From LGRD01 sp031382215 (GTDB lineage Bacteria; Pseudomonadota; Gammaproteobacteria; Burkholderiales; Burkholderiaceae_C): 64,000 nucleotides of DNA. The stretch is taken from NCBI GenBank assembly GCA_031382215.1, contig JANMYQ010000034.1:1-64000 (forward strand), given 5' to 3'. The stretch's first letter is position 1. Each line of letters opens with the position of its first letter. Of the stretch, positions 27,344 to 35,690 are shown one piece after another. The position numbers and the translations under genes are program-made. The notes under the pieces were generated by a model. It worked only from the letters and a program-made list of their open reading frames with translations. It ran no database searches and was not told the DNA's origin.

Positions 27344-28234
27344 ATGAACGCGACAACCCGCAAAGGCATCATCCTCGCCGGAGGCTCCGGCACCCGGCTT
27401 CACCCCGCTACCTTGGCGATGAGCAAGCAGTTGCTGCCGGTCTACGACAAGCCGATGGTGTACTACCCGCTCAGCACCCTGATGCTTGCCGGCATTCGCG
27501 ACATCCTGCTCATCAGCACCCCGCAAGACACGCCGCGCTTCGAGGCGCTGCTGGGCGACGGCGCCAAGTGGGGCGTGAACATCAGCTACTGCGTGCAGCC
27601 CAGCCCGGACGGGTTGGCGCAGGCCTTCATCCTGGGCAAACAATTTGTCGGCGGCCGGCCCAGCGCCCTGGTGCTGGGCGACAACATTTTCTACGGCCAC
27701 GACCTGCAGGGCCTGCTCGGCGCCGCCGGGCACCGGAGCGCCGGTGCCTCGGTGTTTGCGTACCACGTTCACGACCCCGAGCGTTACGGCGTGGTCGCGT
27801 TCGACGCCCACAAGCGCGCCTTGAGCATCGAAGAAAAGCCCAAGGCACCGAAGAGCAACTACGCGGTGACGGGCCTCTACTTCTACGACGAACAGGTCTG
27901 CGACATCGCCGCCGGTATCAAGCCTTCGGCCCGCGGCGAGCTCGAGATCACCGACGTGAACGCGCGCTACCTGAGCCAGGGCCAGCTCAACGTCGAGATC
28001 ATGGGCCGCGGATACGCCTGGCTGGACACCGGCACCCACGACAGCCTGCTCGAAGCCGGCCAGTTCATCGCCACGCTCGAAAAGCGCCAGGGCCTGAAAG
28101 TGGCCTGCCCCGAAGAAATTGCCTACCGCAGCGGCTGGATCACGGCCGAACAGCTGCAGGCGCTGGCGCAGCCGATGCTGAAGAACGGCTACGGGCAGTA
28201 CCTGATGCAGGTGATCAAGGGGGGCGTGTACTGA
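27344..28234 (+). CDS. rfbA: Glucose-1-phosphate thymidylyltransferase
   Basis: First step of dTDP-L-rhamnose synthesis, joining glucose-1-phosphate and dTTP. 296 residues with GGSGTRLHPAT (nucleotide-binding), the KQLLPVYDKPM signature, LGDNIFYG, and WLDTGTHDSLLEA. Its stop codon overlaps the rfbC start (TGATG), indicating coupled translation. Length and motifs match RmlA throughout. Confidence 0.97.
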   Translation: MNATTRKGIILAGGSGTRLHPATLAMSKQLLPVYDKPMVYYPLSTLMLAGIRDILLISTPQDTPRFEALLGDGAKWGVNISYCVQPSPDGLAQAFILGKQFVGGRPSALVLGDNIFYGHDLQGLLGAAGHRSAGASVFAYHVHDPERYGVVAFDAHKRALSIEEKPKAPKSNYAVTGLYFYDEQVCDIAAGIKPSARGELEITDVNARYLSQGQLNVEIMGRGYAWLDTGTHDSLLEAGQFIATLEKRQGLKVACPEEIAYRSGWITAEQLQALAQPMLKNGYGQYLMQVIKGGVY

Positions 28235-28785
28235 TGAAAGTCACCCCCACCGCAATCGCCGGCGTGCTGATCTTGGAGCCCAAGGTGTTCGGCGACGAGC
28301 GCGGCTTCTTCATGGAGAGCTTCAATCAGCGCGCGTTGAACGACGCCATCGGCCACGAGGTGACCTTTGTCCAGGACAACCACTCGCGCTCCCGCAATGG
28401 CGTGTTGCGCGGCCTGCACTACCAGGTGGCGCCGCATGCGCAGGGCAAGCTGGTGCGGGTGACGCAGGGCAGCGTGTTCGACGTGGCGGTGGACCTGCGG
28501 CGCGACAGCCCCACGTTCGGCCGCTGGGTTGGCGTGGAGTTGAGCGGCGAGAACCACCGCCAGCTGTGGTTGCCCGCGGGCATGGCGCATGGCTTCCTCG
28601 TCACGAGTGCCAGTGCCGACTTCATCTACAAGACGACCGACTATTACGCGCCGCAGGCCGAACGGTGCCTGCGCTGGGACGATCCGGAACTGGCGATCCA
28701 GTGGCCGCACGGCGACACGGCGCCAATCGTGTCGGCCAAGGATGCGCAGGGGTCCAGCTTCGACAGCATCCGCACCGCGGCCTGA
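28234..28785 (+). CDS. rfbC: dTDP-4-dehydrorhamnose 3,5-epimerase
   Basis: Cupin-fold epimerase acting between RfbB and RfbD. 183 residues, with FFMESFN, FVQDNHSRS, VLRGLHYQ (catalytic histidine), GSVFDVAVDLR, and PAGMAHGFLV. The ATG overlaps the rfbA stop. With rfbB, rfbD and rfbA it completes the four-enzyme dTDP-L-rhamnose pathway. The operon probably ends here: about 100 bases and a new promoter-like site follow. Confidence 0.97.
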   Translation: MKVTPTAIAGVLILEPKVFGDERGFFMESFNQRALNDAIGHEVTFVQDNHSRSRNGVLRGLHYQVAPHAQGKLVRVTQGSVFDVAVDLRRDSPTFGRWVGVELSGENHRQLWLPAGMAHGFLVTSASADFIYKTTDYYAPQAERCLRWDDPELAIQWPHGDTAPIVSAKDAQGSSFDSIRTAA

Positions 28786-28853
28786 CGCTCGAATTGGCAT
28801 TTCTTCACGCGTCGCGCCGGTGCGACCCGCCAAAACGGTCACGCCCGCCTGTG

Positions 28854-28881
28854 TAGAATCGCGCGTTCAACGATTGAACGC
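28854..28881 (+). promoter_or_regulatory. Promoter-like -10 and perfect inverted repeat before the EPS regulator
   Basis: TAGAAT (28854-28859) is followed at once by GCGTTCAA-CGA-TTGAACGC (28863-28881), a perfect 8-bp inverted repeat with a 3-base centre. The repeat ends three bases before the GTG start codon. A dimeric winged-helix protein could bind it and cover the transcription start, so autoregulation by the next gene is plausible. Confidence 0.5.
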
Positions 28882-28884
28882 ACA

Positions 28885-29289
28885 GTGAACCAGGCGCCCT
28901 CCTCACCCTCGGCAGACCATTCTGCGCACCTCGAACTGCTGCGGGTTCTGGAGCAGCACCCCGAGTACTCGCAGCGCCAACTGTCCCGGGCCATGGGCGT
29001 GAGTCTGGGAAAGACCCACTACCTTCTCAAGGCGCTGCTCGGCAAGGGCTGGGTCATCGCCAAGAACTTTCAGCGCAACGACAGCAAGCTGGGCTACCTC
29101 TATGTACTCACCCCCGCCGGCGTGACCCAGCGTTTTCGCCTGACCCAGGCGTTCCTGTCGCGCAAGGAGTCGGAATACAAGATGCTGCAGACCGAGATCG
29201 CCACCTTGCGCAGTGAGTTGGTGAACCGACCCGAGGCAGCGCCGTCCACCACGTCGGCCACCGAATTCAAACCGAGCCACCTCACATGA
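28885..29289 (+). CDS. MarR-family EPS-associated transcriptional regulator
   Basis: A 134-residue winged-helix protein of the type found at the head of exosortase and EPS/O-antigen loci (MarR EPS-associated family). The helix-turn-helix is in YSQRQLSRAMGVSLGKTHYLLKAL (residues about 28-51), with the wing GWVIAKNFQRNDSKLGYLYVLTPAG. A C-terminal coiled-coil-like segment (KMLQTEIATLRSEL) probably dimerises. It starts at a GTG with no ribosome site, and the leader is only about 20 bases long. The gmd start codon overlaps its stop codon, so it is the first gene of the long operon and likely controls it. Confidence 0.85.
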   Translation: MNQAPSSPSADHSAHLELLRVLEQHPEYSQRQLSRAMGVSLGKTHYLLKALLGKGWVIAKNFQRNDSKLGYLYVLTPAGVTQRFRLTQAFLSRKESEYKMLQTEIATLRSELVNRPEAAPSTTSATEFKPSHLT

Positions 29290-30407
29290 GCCAGAACAGA
29301 ATAGCCCTCATCACCGGCGTGACCGGGCAAGACGGCGCCTACCTGTCCGAGCTGCTGCTGGCCAAAGGCTACGAGGTGCACGGCGTGAAGCGCCGCTCGA
29401 GCCTGTTCAACACCGACCGCATCGACCACCTGTACCAGGACCCGCACGTCGACCATCAGCGCTTCAAGCTGCACTACGGCGACCTGACAGACAGCACCAA
29501 CCTGATCCGCATCATCCAGCAGGTGCAGCCCGACGAGATCTACAACCTGGCCGCGATGAGCCACGTGGCCGTGTCCTTCGAAACGCCCGAGTACACCGCC
29601 AACGCCGACGGCATCGGCACCTTGCGCATCCTAGAAGCGATCCGCATCCTCGGGCTGGAAAAGAAGACCCGCTTCTACCAGGCCAGCACCTCCGAGCTGT
29701 ATGGCCTGGTGCAGGAAACCCCGCAGAAGGAAACCACCCCCTTCTACCCGCGCAGCCCGTACGCCGTGGCCAAGCTGTACGGCTACTGGATCACCGTGAA
29801 TTACCGCGAGGCCTACGGCCTGTACGCCTGCAACGGCATCCTGTTCAACCACGAAAGCCCGCTGCGCGGCGAAACCTTCGTCACCCGGAAGATCACGCGC
29901 GCCATCGCGCGCATCGCGCTGGGCTTGCAGGACTGCCTGTACTTGGGCAACCTCGCTGCCCTGCGCGACTGGGGCCATGCACGCGACTACGTGCAGATGC
30001 AATGGCTGATGCTGCAGCAGGACCAGCCCGAAGACTTCGTCATCGCCACCGGCGTGCAATACAGCGTGCGCCAGTTCGTCGAGTTCGCGGCCGCCGAGCT
30101 GGGGATCACCCTGAAGTTCAGCGGGCAAGGCGACCAGGAGATCGCCACCGTCGCCAAGGTCGAAGGCAACAAGGCCAAGTGCAAGATCGGCGATGTGGTC
30201 GTCAAGGTCGACCCGCGCTACTTCCGGCCCACCGAAGTGGAGACTTTGCTGGGGGATCCGAGCAAAGCGAAGGCCAAGCTGGGTTGGGTGCCGACGACCA
30301 CGTTCGCCGAACTGGTGAAAGAGATGGTGGAGGCCGACTACACTGCCGCGCGGCGCGACAGCCTGGTGAAGATGGCGGGGTTTCAGGCGTATGACTACAA
30401 CGAGTAA
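29286..30407 (+). CDS. gmd: GDP-mannose 4,6-dehydratase
   Basis: Converts GDP-D-mannose to GDP-4-keto-6-deoxy-D-mannose. 373 residues with TGVTGQDGAYLSE (NADP loop), VKRRSSLFNT, the catalytic STSELYG and YAVAKLYGYW, and FNHESPLRGETFVTRKI, all standard for Gmd. No partner reductase (fcl or rmd type) and no manA/manB/manC is seen in the window, so the fate of the product is unknown. It overlaps the preceding regulator by four bases. Confidence 0.95.
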   Translation: MSQNRIALITGVTGQDGAYLSELLLAKGYEVHGVKRRSSLFNTDRIDHLYQDPHVDHQRFKLHYGDLTDSTNLIRIIQQVQPDEIYNLAAMSHVAVSFETPEYTANADGIGTLRILEAIRILGLEKKTRFYQASTSELYGLVQETPQKETTPFYPRSPYAVAKLYGYWITVNYREAYGLYACNGILFNHESPLRGETFVTRKITRAIARIALGLQDCLYLGNLAALRDWGHARDYVQMQWLMLQQDQPEDFVIATGVQYSVRQFVEFAAAELGITLKFSGQGDQEIATVAKVEGNKAKCKIGDVVVKVDPRYFRPTEVETLLGDPSKAKAKLGWVPTTTFAELVKEMVEADYTAARRDSLVKMAGFQAYDYNE

Positions 30408-30447
30408 CAAGAACTCCAGCCCGCTGATCGATCACGCGAATAGTCCG

Positions 30448-31743
30448 ATGGCCTCAAACACAGCTCCCATCGTCGCCGTCGTTGGCTTGGGTTATGTCGG
30501 CCTTCCCTTGGTCGTCGAGTTTGGCAAGCACACCCGTGCAATCGGATTCGACATCGTCGAAGACAAGGTCGCCAAGTGCCGCGCCGGTACGGACCCGTCG
30601 CGCGAGATCCCGGACGCCGACATGCGCCTGGCGCTCTTCGCCGAATACACCAGCGACCCCGCTGCCCTGCACGAAGCAGACTTCATCCTCATCGCCGTGC
30701 CCACCCCAGTGGACAGTGCGCACATTCCTGACTTCGGGCCGCTTGTCGGCGCCAGCAAGAGCGTGGGCCCACACCTCAAGGCAGGCGCAACGGTGATCTA
30801 CGAATCCACGGTCTACCCGGGCGCCACGGAAGAGGTTTGCATCCCCGTGCTGGAGCGGACCTCGGGCCTCAAATGGAAGCGCGACTTTTTTGTAGGCTAC
30901 AGCCCCGAGCGAATCAACCCCGGAGACCGCGAGCACATGCTGACCAACGTGGTCAAGGTCGTCTCGGGCGACACGCCGGAGACGCTCGAGAAGGTTGCCC
31001 GACTGTACGAACTCGTCGTCAAACCCGGCGTCCACCGATGCACCAGCATCAAGGCGGCCGAAGCCTGCAAGGTGATCGAAAACACGCAGCGCGACCTGAA
31101 CATTGCGCTGATGAATGAGCTGGCGATCATTTTCGACAAGATCGGCATCGACACCTCCGAAGTGCTGGAGGCCGCTGGCACCAAGTGGAACTTCCTCAAC
31201 TTCAAACCTGGCCTGGTCGGCGGTCACTGCATCGGCGTGGACCCGTACTACCTGACGCACAAAGCCGAGATGCTGGGTTACCACCCTCAGGTGATCCTGG
31301 CCGGGCGGCGCATCAATGACGGCATGGGCAAGTACATCGCCGAACAGACCGTCAAGCAGATGATCGCCAGCGGCAGCTACGTCAAGGGTGCCAAGGTCAC
31401 CGTGCTGGGCCTGACCTTCAAGGAAAACTGTGCCGACCTGCGCAACAGCAAGGTCATTGACATCATCCATGAGTTGCAGAGCTTCGGCGCCGAAGTCTTT
31501 GTGCACGACCCCGATGCCGATCCGGCCGAGGCGCTGCACGAATACGGTGTGAAGCTGCTGGAATGGGGCGACTTGCCGCGTGCAGATGCAATCGTCGCCG
31601 CAGTGGCGCACCGCAAGTACAGGAAGCTCTCAATCGATGAGATCACCCGCAAGGTCGTCAAGGGGGGCTGTTTTGTCGACGTGAAGGCCGGCTTCGACGA
31701 AGTCATGCTGGCCGATGCAGGTATGCGCGTCTGGCGCTTGTAG
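30448..31743 (+). CDS. wbpA: UDP-N-acetyl-D-glucosamine 6-dehydrogenase (WbpA/TviB type)
   Basis: Oxidises C6 of UDP-GlcNAc (or UDP-GalNAc) to the uronic acid using NAD. 431 residues with VVGLGYVGLPLVVEFG, FVGYSPERINPGD, the catalytic-cysteine block GGHCIGVDPYYL, and LTFKENCADLRNSKV. The next three genes are WlbA, WlbB and WlbC homologues, so UDP-GlcNAcA is the likely product. The start at 30448 was picked because it leaves the usual short N terminus; an earlier in-frame ATG at 30391, inside the end of gmd, would add 19 low-complexity residues. Neither has a good ribosome site. Confidence 0.9.
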   Translation: MASNTAPIVAVVGLGYVGLPLVVEFGKHTRAIGFDIVEDKVAKCRAGTDPSREIPDADMRLALFAEYTSDPAALHEADFILIAVPTPVDSAHIPDFGPLVGASKSVGPHLKAGATVIYESTVYPGATEEVCIPVLERTSGLKWKRDFFVGYSPERINPGDREHMLTNVVKVVSGDTPETLEKVARLYELVVKPGVHRCTSIKAAEACKVIENTQRDLNIALMNELAIIFDKIGIDTSEVLEAAGTKWNFLNFKPGLVGGHCIGVDPYYLTHKAEMLGYHPQVILAGRRINDGMGKYIAEQTVKQMIASGSYVKGAKVTVLGLTFKENCADLRNSKVIDIIHELQSFGAEVFVHDPDADPAEALHEYGVKLLEWGDLPRADAIVAAVAHRKYRKLSIDEITRKVVKGGCFVDVKAGFDEVMLADAGMRVWRL

Positions 31744-31787
31744 CGGGCCTCTGCGCCCCATCCTCACTTCAAGCCAACCAAAAATTC

Positions 31788-32849
31788 ATGCAAGTTCATC
31801 GAACTCCCATCACCGATCGCAAAGTCAGGTTCGCCGTCGTCGGCTGCGGTCGGATTGCGCAGAATCATTTTGAGGCGATCACCAAGCACTCGAGCCGCGC
31901 CGATCTTGTTGCTGTTTGCGACGCTGATCCGGCGGCGTTGGCCCGTGCCTCCGAGAAGACAGGTGCCCGTCCCTTCGCGACATTGACCGACCTGCTGGCC
32001 CGCTCCGAGGCCGATTGCGTGGTGCTCGCCACGCCCAGCGGCCTGCACCCCAGGCAGGCAGAGGAAACGGCGCGCGCCGGCCTGGATGTGATGACCGAGA
32101 AGCCCATGGCAACCCGTTGGCAAGACGGCCTGGCCATGGTTCGGGCCTGCGACGAAGCGGGCGTGCGGCTGTTCGTCGTCAAACAGAATCGCCGCAACCC
32201 GACGCTTCAATTGCTCAAGCGAGCCGTCGAGCAGGGGCGCTTCGGCCGCATCTACATGGTCAGTGTCAATGTGTTCTGGACCCGACCCCAGCAGTACTAT
32301 GACAGTGCTGCATGGCGCGGTACCTGGGAGTTCGACGGCGGCGCGTTCATGAACCAGGCCAGCCACTACGTGGACTTGCTGGACTGGATCGTCGGCCCGG
32401 TTGAAAGCGTGATGGCCTACACCGGGACCCTGGCGCGCAACATCGAGGTCGAAGACACGGGCGTGGCCGCACTCAAGTGGCGCAACGGCGCGATGGGATC
32501 TGTCAATGTCACCATGCTGACCTACCCGAAGAACCTTGAGGGTTCTATCACCATCCTTGGCGAAAAGGGGACAGCCTGCATCGGCGGCGTAGCAGTCAAC
32601 GAAATCAAGCAGTGGCAGTTCGATGCCCGCGACCCGATGGATGACCAGATCGAATCGGCCAGTTACCAGACGACCTCGGTCTACGGGCACGGCCACCCGA
32701 TGTTCTACGACAACGTGATCGCCACGCTGCGTGGCGAGGCAGAGCCGGAAACTGACGGTCGCGAGGGCCTGAAGTCACTCGAACTACTGATTGCGATGTA
32801 CATGTCGTCTCGAGACGGCAAGCGCATCAATCTTCCACTCGCGTACTGA
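31788..32849 (+). CDS. wlbA: UDP-GlcNAcA 3-dehydrogenase, Gfo/Idh family (WlbA/WbpB)
   Basis: Oxidises C3 of UDP-N-acetylglucosaminuronic acid, giving the 3-keto sugar used by the aminotransferase encoded two genes on. 353 residues: Rossmann motif VVGCGRIAQNHF (about 16-27), the family EKP (MTEKPMA, about residues 100-106), and VKQNRRNPTLQLLK and NQASHYVDLLDW typical of this branch. It is followed by wlbB and wlbC as in Bordetella wlb and Pseudomonas wbp loci. Confidence 0.9.
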   Translation: MQVHRTPITDRKVRFAVVGCGRIAQNHFEAITKHSSRADLVAVCDADPAALARASEKTGARPFATLTDLLARSEADCVVLATPSGLHPRQAEETARAGLDVMTEKPMATRWQDGLAMVRACDEAGVRLFVVKQNRRNPTLQLLKRAVEQGRFGRIYMVSVNVFWTRPQQYYDSAAWRGTWEFDGGAFMNQASHYVDLLDWIVGPVESVMAYTGTLARNIEVEDTGVAALKWRNGAMGSVNVTMLTYPKNLEGSITILGEKGTACIGGVAVNEIKQWQFDARDPMDDQIESASYQTTSVYGHGHPMFYDNVIATLRGEAEPETDGREGLKSLELLIAMYMSSRDGKRINLPLAY

Positions 32850-32861
32850 ACTGCACGATCC

Positions 32862-33443
32862 GTGGCGAGCAGCATCCATCCGTCAGCCTTTGTCGATACC
32901 GGCGCCGTTCTGGGTGCCGACTGCCGCGTATGGCACTTCGTGCACATCAGCGCCGGTGCGCGCATCGGTGCGCGTTGCTCGTTCGGCCAGAACGTCTACG
33001 TGGGCAACGACGTGCTCATCGGCGACAACGTGAAGATCCAGAACAACGTGTCGGTGTATGACGCGGTAACGCTTGAGGACGACGTGTTCTGCGGACCGAG
33101 CATGGTGTTCACCAATGTCTATAACCCGCGCTCCGCGGTGACCCGCAAGACCGAGTATCGGCGCACGCTCGTGCGTCGCGGAGCAACGCTGGGCGCCAAC
33201 TGCACCATCGTCTGCGGCACGACCATTGGAATCCATGCCTTTGTCGGCGCGGGTGCCGTGGTCAACCGCGACGTCCCGGACTTTGCCTTGGTGTTGGGTG
33301 TGCCCGCGCGCCATGCGGGATGGATGAGTCGCCACGGCGAACGACTTGGCCTCCCGTTGACCGGCACGGGCCTGGCCCGGTGCCCCAGCACCGCGGACCG
33401 CTATGTCCTTCGCGACGGTACCGTGTCACTGGTCGATGCATGA
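32862..33443 (+). CDS. wlbB: UDP-GlcNAc3NA N-acetyltransferase (WlbB/WbpD)
   Basis: Left-handed beta-helix acetyltransferase of 193 residues that N-acetylates the 3-amino group to give UDP-GlcNAc3NAcA. Hexapeptide repeats fill residues 10-60 and 95-140; NVSVYDAVTLEDDVFCGPSMVFTN and NPRSAVTRKTEYRRTLV are specific to WlbB/WbpD. It starts at a GTG 12 bases after wlbA. It lies between oxidase and aminotransferase genes, in the same order as the Bordetella and Pseudomonas sets. Confidence 0.9.
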   Translation: MASSIHPSAFVDTGAVLGADCRVWHFVHISAGARIGARCSFGQNVYVGNDVLIGDNVKIQNNVSVYDAVTLEDDVFCGPSMVFTNVYNPRSAVTRKTEYRRTLVRRGATLGANCTIVCGTTIGIHAFVGAGAVVNRDVPDFALVLGVPARHAGWMSRHGERLGLPLTGTGLARCPSTADRYVLRDGTVSLVDA

Positions 33444-33474
33444 GCCTCGCCCGTCCTTTGCAGGAGTCTTGCCC

Positions 33475-34644
33475 GTGAACGCCCCCGAAACCCTCAAGCC
33501 CCTCGACTTCATCGACCTCAAGTCGCAGTACGTCGCGCTCAAGGCATCCATCGACGCCCGCATTCAGCGGGTTCTGGATCACGGCCAGTACATCATGGGC
33601 CCTGAGGTGAGAGAGCTCGAAGAAAAGCTCGCTGCTTTCACCGGCGCAAAACACTGCATCACGGTCGCAAGCGGCACCGAAGCGCTGTTGATCTCATTGA
33701 TGGCACTCGGGCTGAAGCCGGGAGACGAGGTTGTCACCACGCCGTTCACCTTCGCCGCCACGGCAGAGATGATCGTGCTGGCCGGCGGCACACCGGTGTT
33801 CGTGGACATCGAACCCGACACCTGCAACATCGACGCCGCTGAGCTCGAAGCAGCCATCACGCCCCGCACCCGAGCCATCATGCCCGTGAGCCTGTATGGC
33901 CAGGTGGCCGACTTGGACGAGATCAACGCCATCGCCGCCCGTTGCGGCGGCATCCCGGTGATCGAGGACGCCGCCCAGAGTTTCGGCGCCACCTACAAGG
34001 GGCGAAAGAGCTGCAACCTCAGTACCTTCGGCTGCACCAGCTTCTTCCCGAGCAAGCCGCTGGGCTGCTATGGCGACGGCGGCGCGATCTTCACGAGCGA
34101 CGACGTGCTTGCCCAGGCCTGCCGCGAGATTCGCGTCCATGGCCAGAGCAGCCGCTACCACCACACGCGCGTGGGCGTCGGAGGCCGTATGGACACGATG
34201 CAGTGCGCGATCGTCCTGGGAAAGCTCGAACGCTTCGATTGGGAACTGCGCCAGAGGCATTCGCTGGGCGCGCGCTACGCCGCCGCCCTGTCAAATGTCG
34301 CCGGGGTGCGCCTGCTCGCAGTTCGGCCGGACCGGGATTGTGTTTGGGCGCAGTACACCGTCTTCGTCGAGAACCGTGCCGAGGTCCAGCGTTTGCTCTC
34401 CGCGTCGGGGATCCCGACCGCAGTTCACTACCCGAAGCCGCTGAACCTGCAGCCCGCGTACGCCCACCATGGCCGGCCGGATGGCTGCCCGAAAAGCGTT
34501 CGCGCCGGCGAGCAGGTGCTCAGCCTGCCCATGAGCGCAGACCTCGGCGAGTCGAATGTGGATCTTGTCGTCGCGGCATTCGAGGCGGCGCTGAAAGTCT
34601 CGACGGCCCCCATCGCCCTGCCCGCCGCGCGCCGCGCGGCATGA
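33475..34644 (+). CDS. wlbC: UDP-3-keto-GlcNAcA aminotransferase (WlbC/WbpE, DegT family)
   Basis: PLP-dependent aminotransferase that adds the 3-amino group. 389 residues with ASGTEALLISLMALGLKPGD (PLP phosphate region), EDAAQSFGA, and the PLP lysine in SFFPSKPLGCYGDGG. The GTG at 33475 is chosen because AGGAG stands eight bases upstream; the open frame extends back into wlbB. Together with WbpA, WlbA and WlbB it completes synthesis of UDP-GlcNAc3NAcA. Confidence 0.92.
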   Translation: MNAPETLKPLDFIDLKSQYVALKASIDARIQRVLDHGQYIMGPEVRELEEKLAAFTGAKHCITVASGTEALLISLMALGLKPGDEVVTTPFTFAATAEMIVLAGGTPVFVDIEPDTCNIDAAELEAAITPRTRAIMPVSLYGQVADLDEINAIAARCGGIPVIEDAAQSFGATYKGRKSCNLSTFGCTSFFPSKPLGCYGDGGAIFTSDDVLAQACREIRVHGQSSRYHHTRVGVGGRMDTMQCAIVLGKLERFDWELRQRHSLGARYAAALSNVAGVRLLAVRPDRDCVWAQYTVFVENRAEVQRLLSASGIPTAVHYPKPLNLQPAYAHHGRPDGCPKSVRAGEQVLSLPMSADLGESNVDLVVAAFEAALKVSTAPIALPAARRAA

Positions 34645-34666
34645 TTGTGTTGACCCCCACCACACC

Positions 34667-35677
34667 ATGAAACTCAAGGGAAAACGCGTTCTGGTAACCG
34701 GCGCAGACGGTTTCATCGGATCTCATCTCACCGAGCACTTGGTTGAACTGGGTGCTGCAGTGCGTGCTTTCGTCTGCTACAACAGCTTCAATTCGTGGGG
34801 CTGGCTGGACGAGACCGACGAACGCATCAAACAGTCGATCGAGGTGTTCTCCGGCGACATTCGCGACCCGAACGGCGTGCGCACTGCCATGAAGGACTGC
34901 GACGTGGTCTTGCACCTGGCGGCATTGATCGCGATTCCATACTCCTATCACTCGCCCGACACCTACATTGACACCAATATCAAGGGCACGCTCAACGTGG
35001 TGCAGGCCGCACGCGATCTGGGCGTGCAGCGTGTTGTCCACACTTCCACCAGCGAGGTTTACGGCACGGCGCGCTTCGTACCGATCACCGAAGAGCACCC
35101 GCTTCAGGGCCAGTCTCCGTATTCGGCCAGCAAGATCGGCGCCGACCAGATCGCCACCAGCTTCTTCCTGTCATTCGAAACGCCGGTTTCGGTGATTCGC
35201 CCGTTCAACACCTACGGGCCGCGCCAGTCGGCACGAGCGGTCATTCCCACCATCATCACGCAGATCGCCTCGGGCGCCCGCAAGATCAAGCTGGGCGCAG
35301 TGCACCCGACACGCGACTTCAACTATGTTCAGGACACCGTGCGAGGGTTCGTCGCCATTGCCGAATGCGATGCGGCGGTAGGCCAAGTGGTCAACGTCGG
35401 CAGCAACTTCGAGATCTCGATCGGGGACACGGCGAAGATGATTGCCGAACTGATGGCGCGCGACGTCGAGTTCACCAGCGACCCGCAACGCATGCGCCCG
35501 ACCGGCAGCGAAGTCGAACGCTTGTGGGCCGACAACACACGCGCGCGCGAGCTTGCCGGTTGGCGCCCCGAATACGGCGGCAGCGACGGACTCCGGCGCG
35601 GCCTGGCCCAAACCATCGAGTGGTTCGCCGACCCGCGCAACCTGAGTCGCTACAAGGCCGGCCTGTACAACCTCTGA
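34667..35677 (+). CDS. legB: NDP-GlcNAc 4,6-dehydratase, LegB type
   Basis: First enzyme of legionaminic acid synthesis, making the 4-keto-6-deoxy sugar. Extended short-chain dehydrogenase of 336 residues with TGADGFIGSHL, AALIAIPYSY, catalytic STSEVYGTA, YSASKIGADQI, and RPFNTYGPRQSARAVIPTII. These blocks match the dehydratase that regularly precedes LegC and NeuC/NeuB-like genes, which is exactly the context here. A GalE or RfbB role is less likely given the neighbours. Confidence 0.86.
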   Translation: MKLKGKRVLVTGADGFIGSHLTEHLVELGAAVRAFVCYNSFNSWGWLDETDERIKQSIEVFSGDIRDPNGVRTAMKDCDVVLHLAALIAIPYSYHSPDTYIDTNIKGTLNVVQAARDLGVQRVVHTSTSEVYGTARFVPITEEHPLQGQSPYSASKIGADQIATSFFLSFETPVSVIRPFNTYGPRQSARAVIPTIITQIASGARKIKLGAVHPTRDFNYVQDTVRGFVAIAECDAAVGQVVNVGSNFEISIGDTAKMIAELMARDVEFTSDPQRMRPTGSEVERLWADNTRARELAGWRPEYGGSDGLRRGLAQTIEWFADPRNLSRYKAGLYNL

Positions 35678-35690
35678 GCCGAGTCCGTCA

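Noticed and set aside
34667..35677. RfbB or GalE identity for the LegB gene
   Set aside because: A true rfbB is present at 25352 and the LegC/LegG/LegI genes follow directly.
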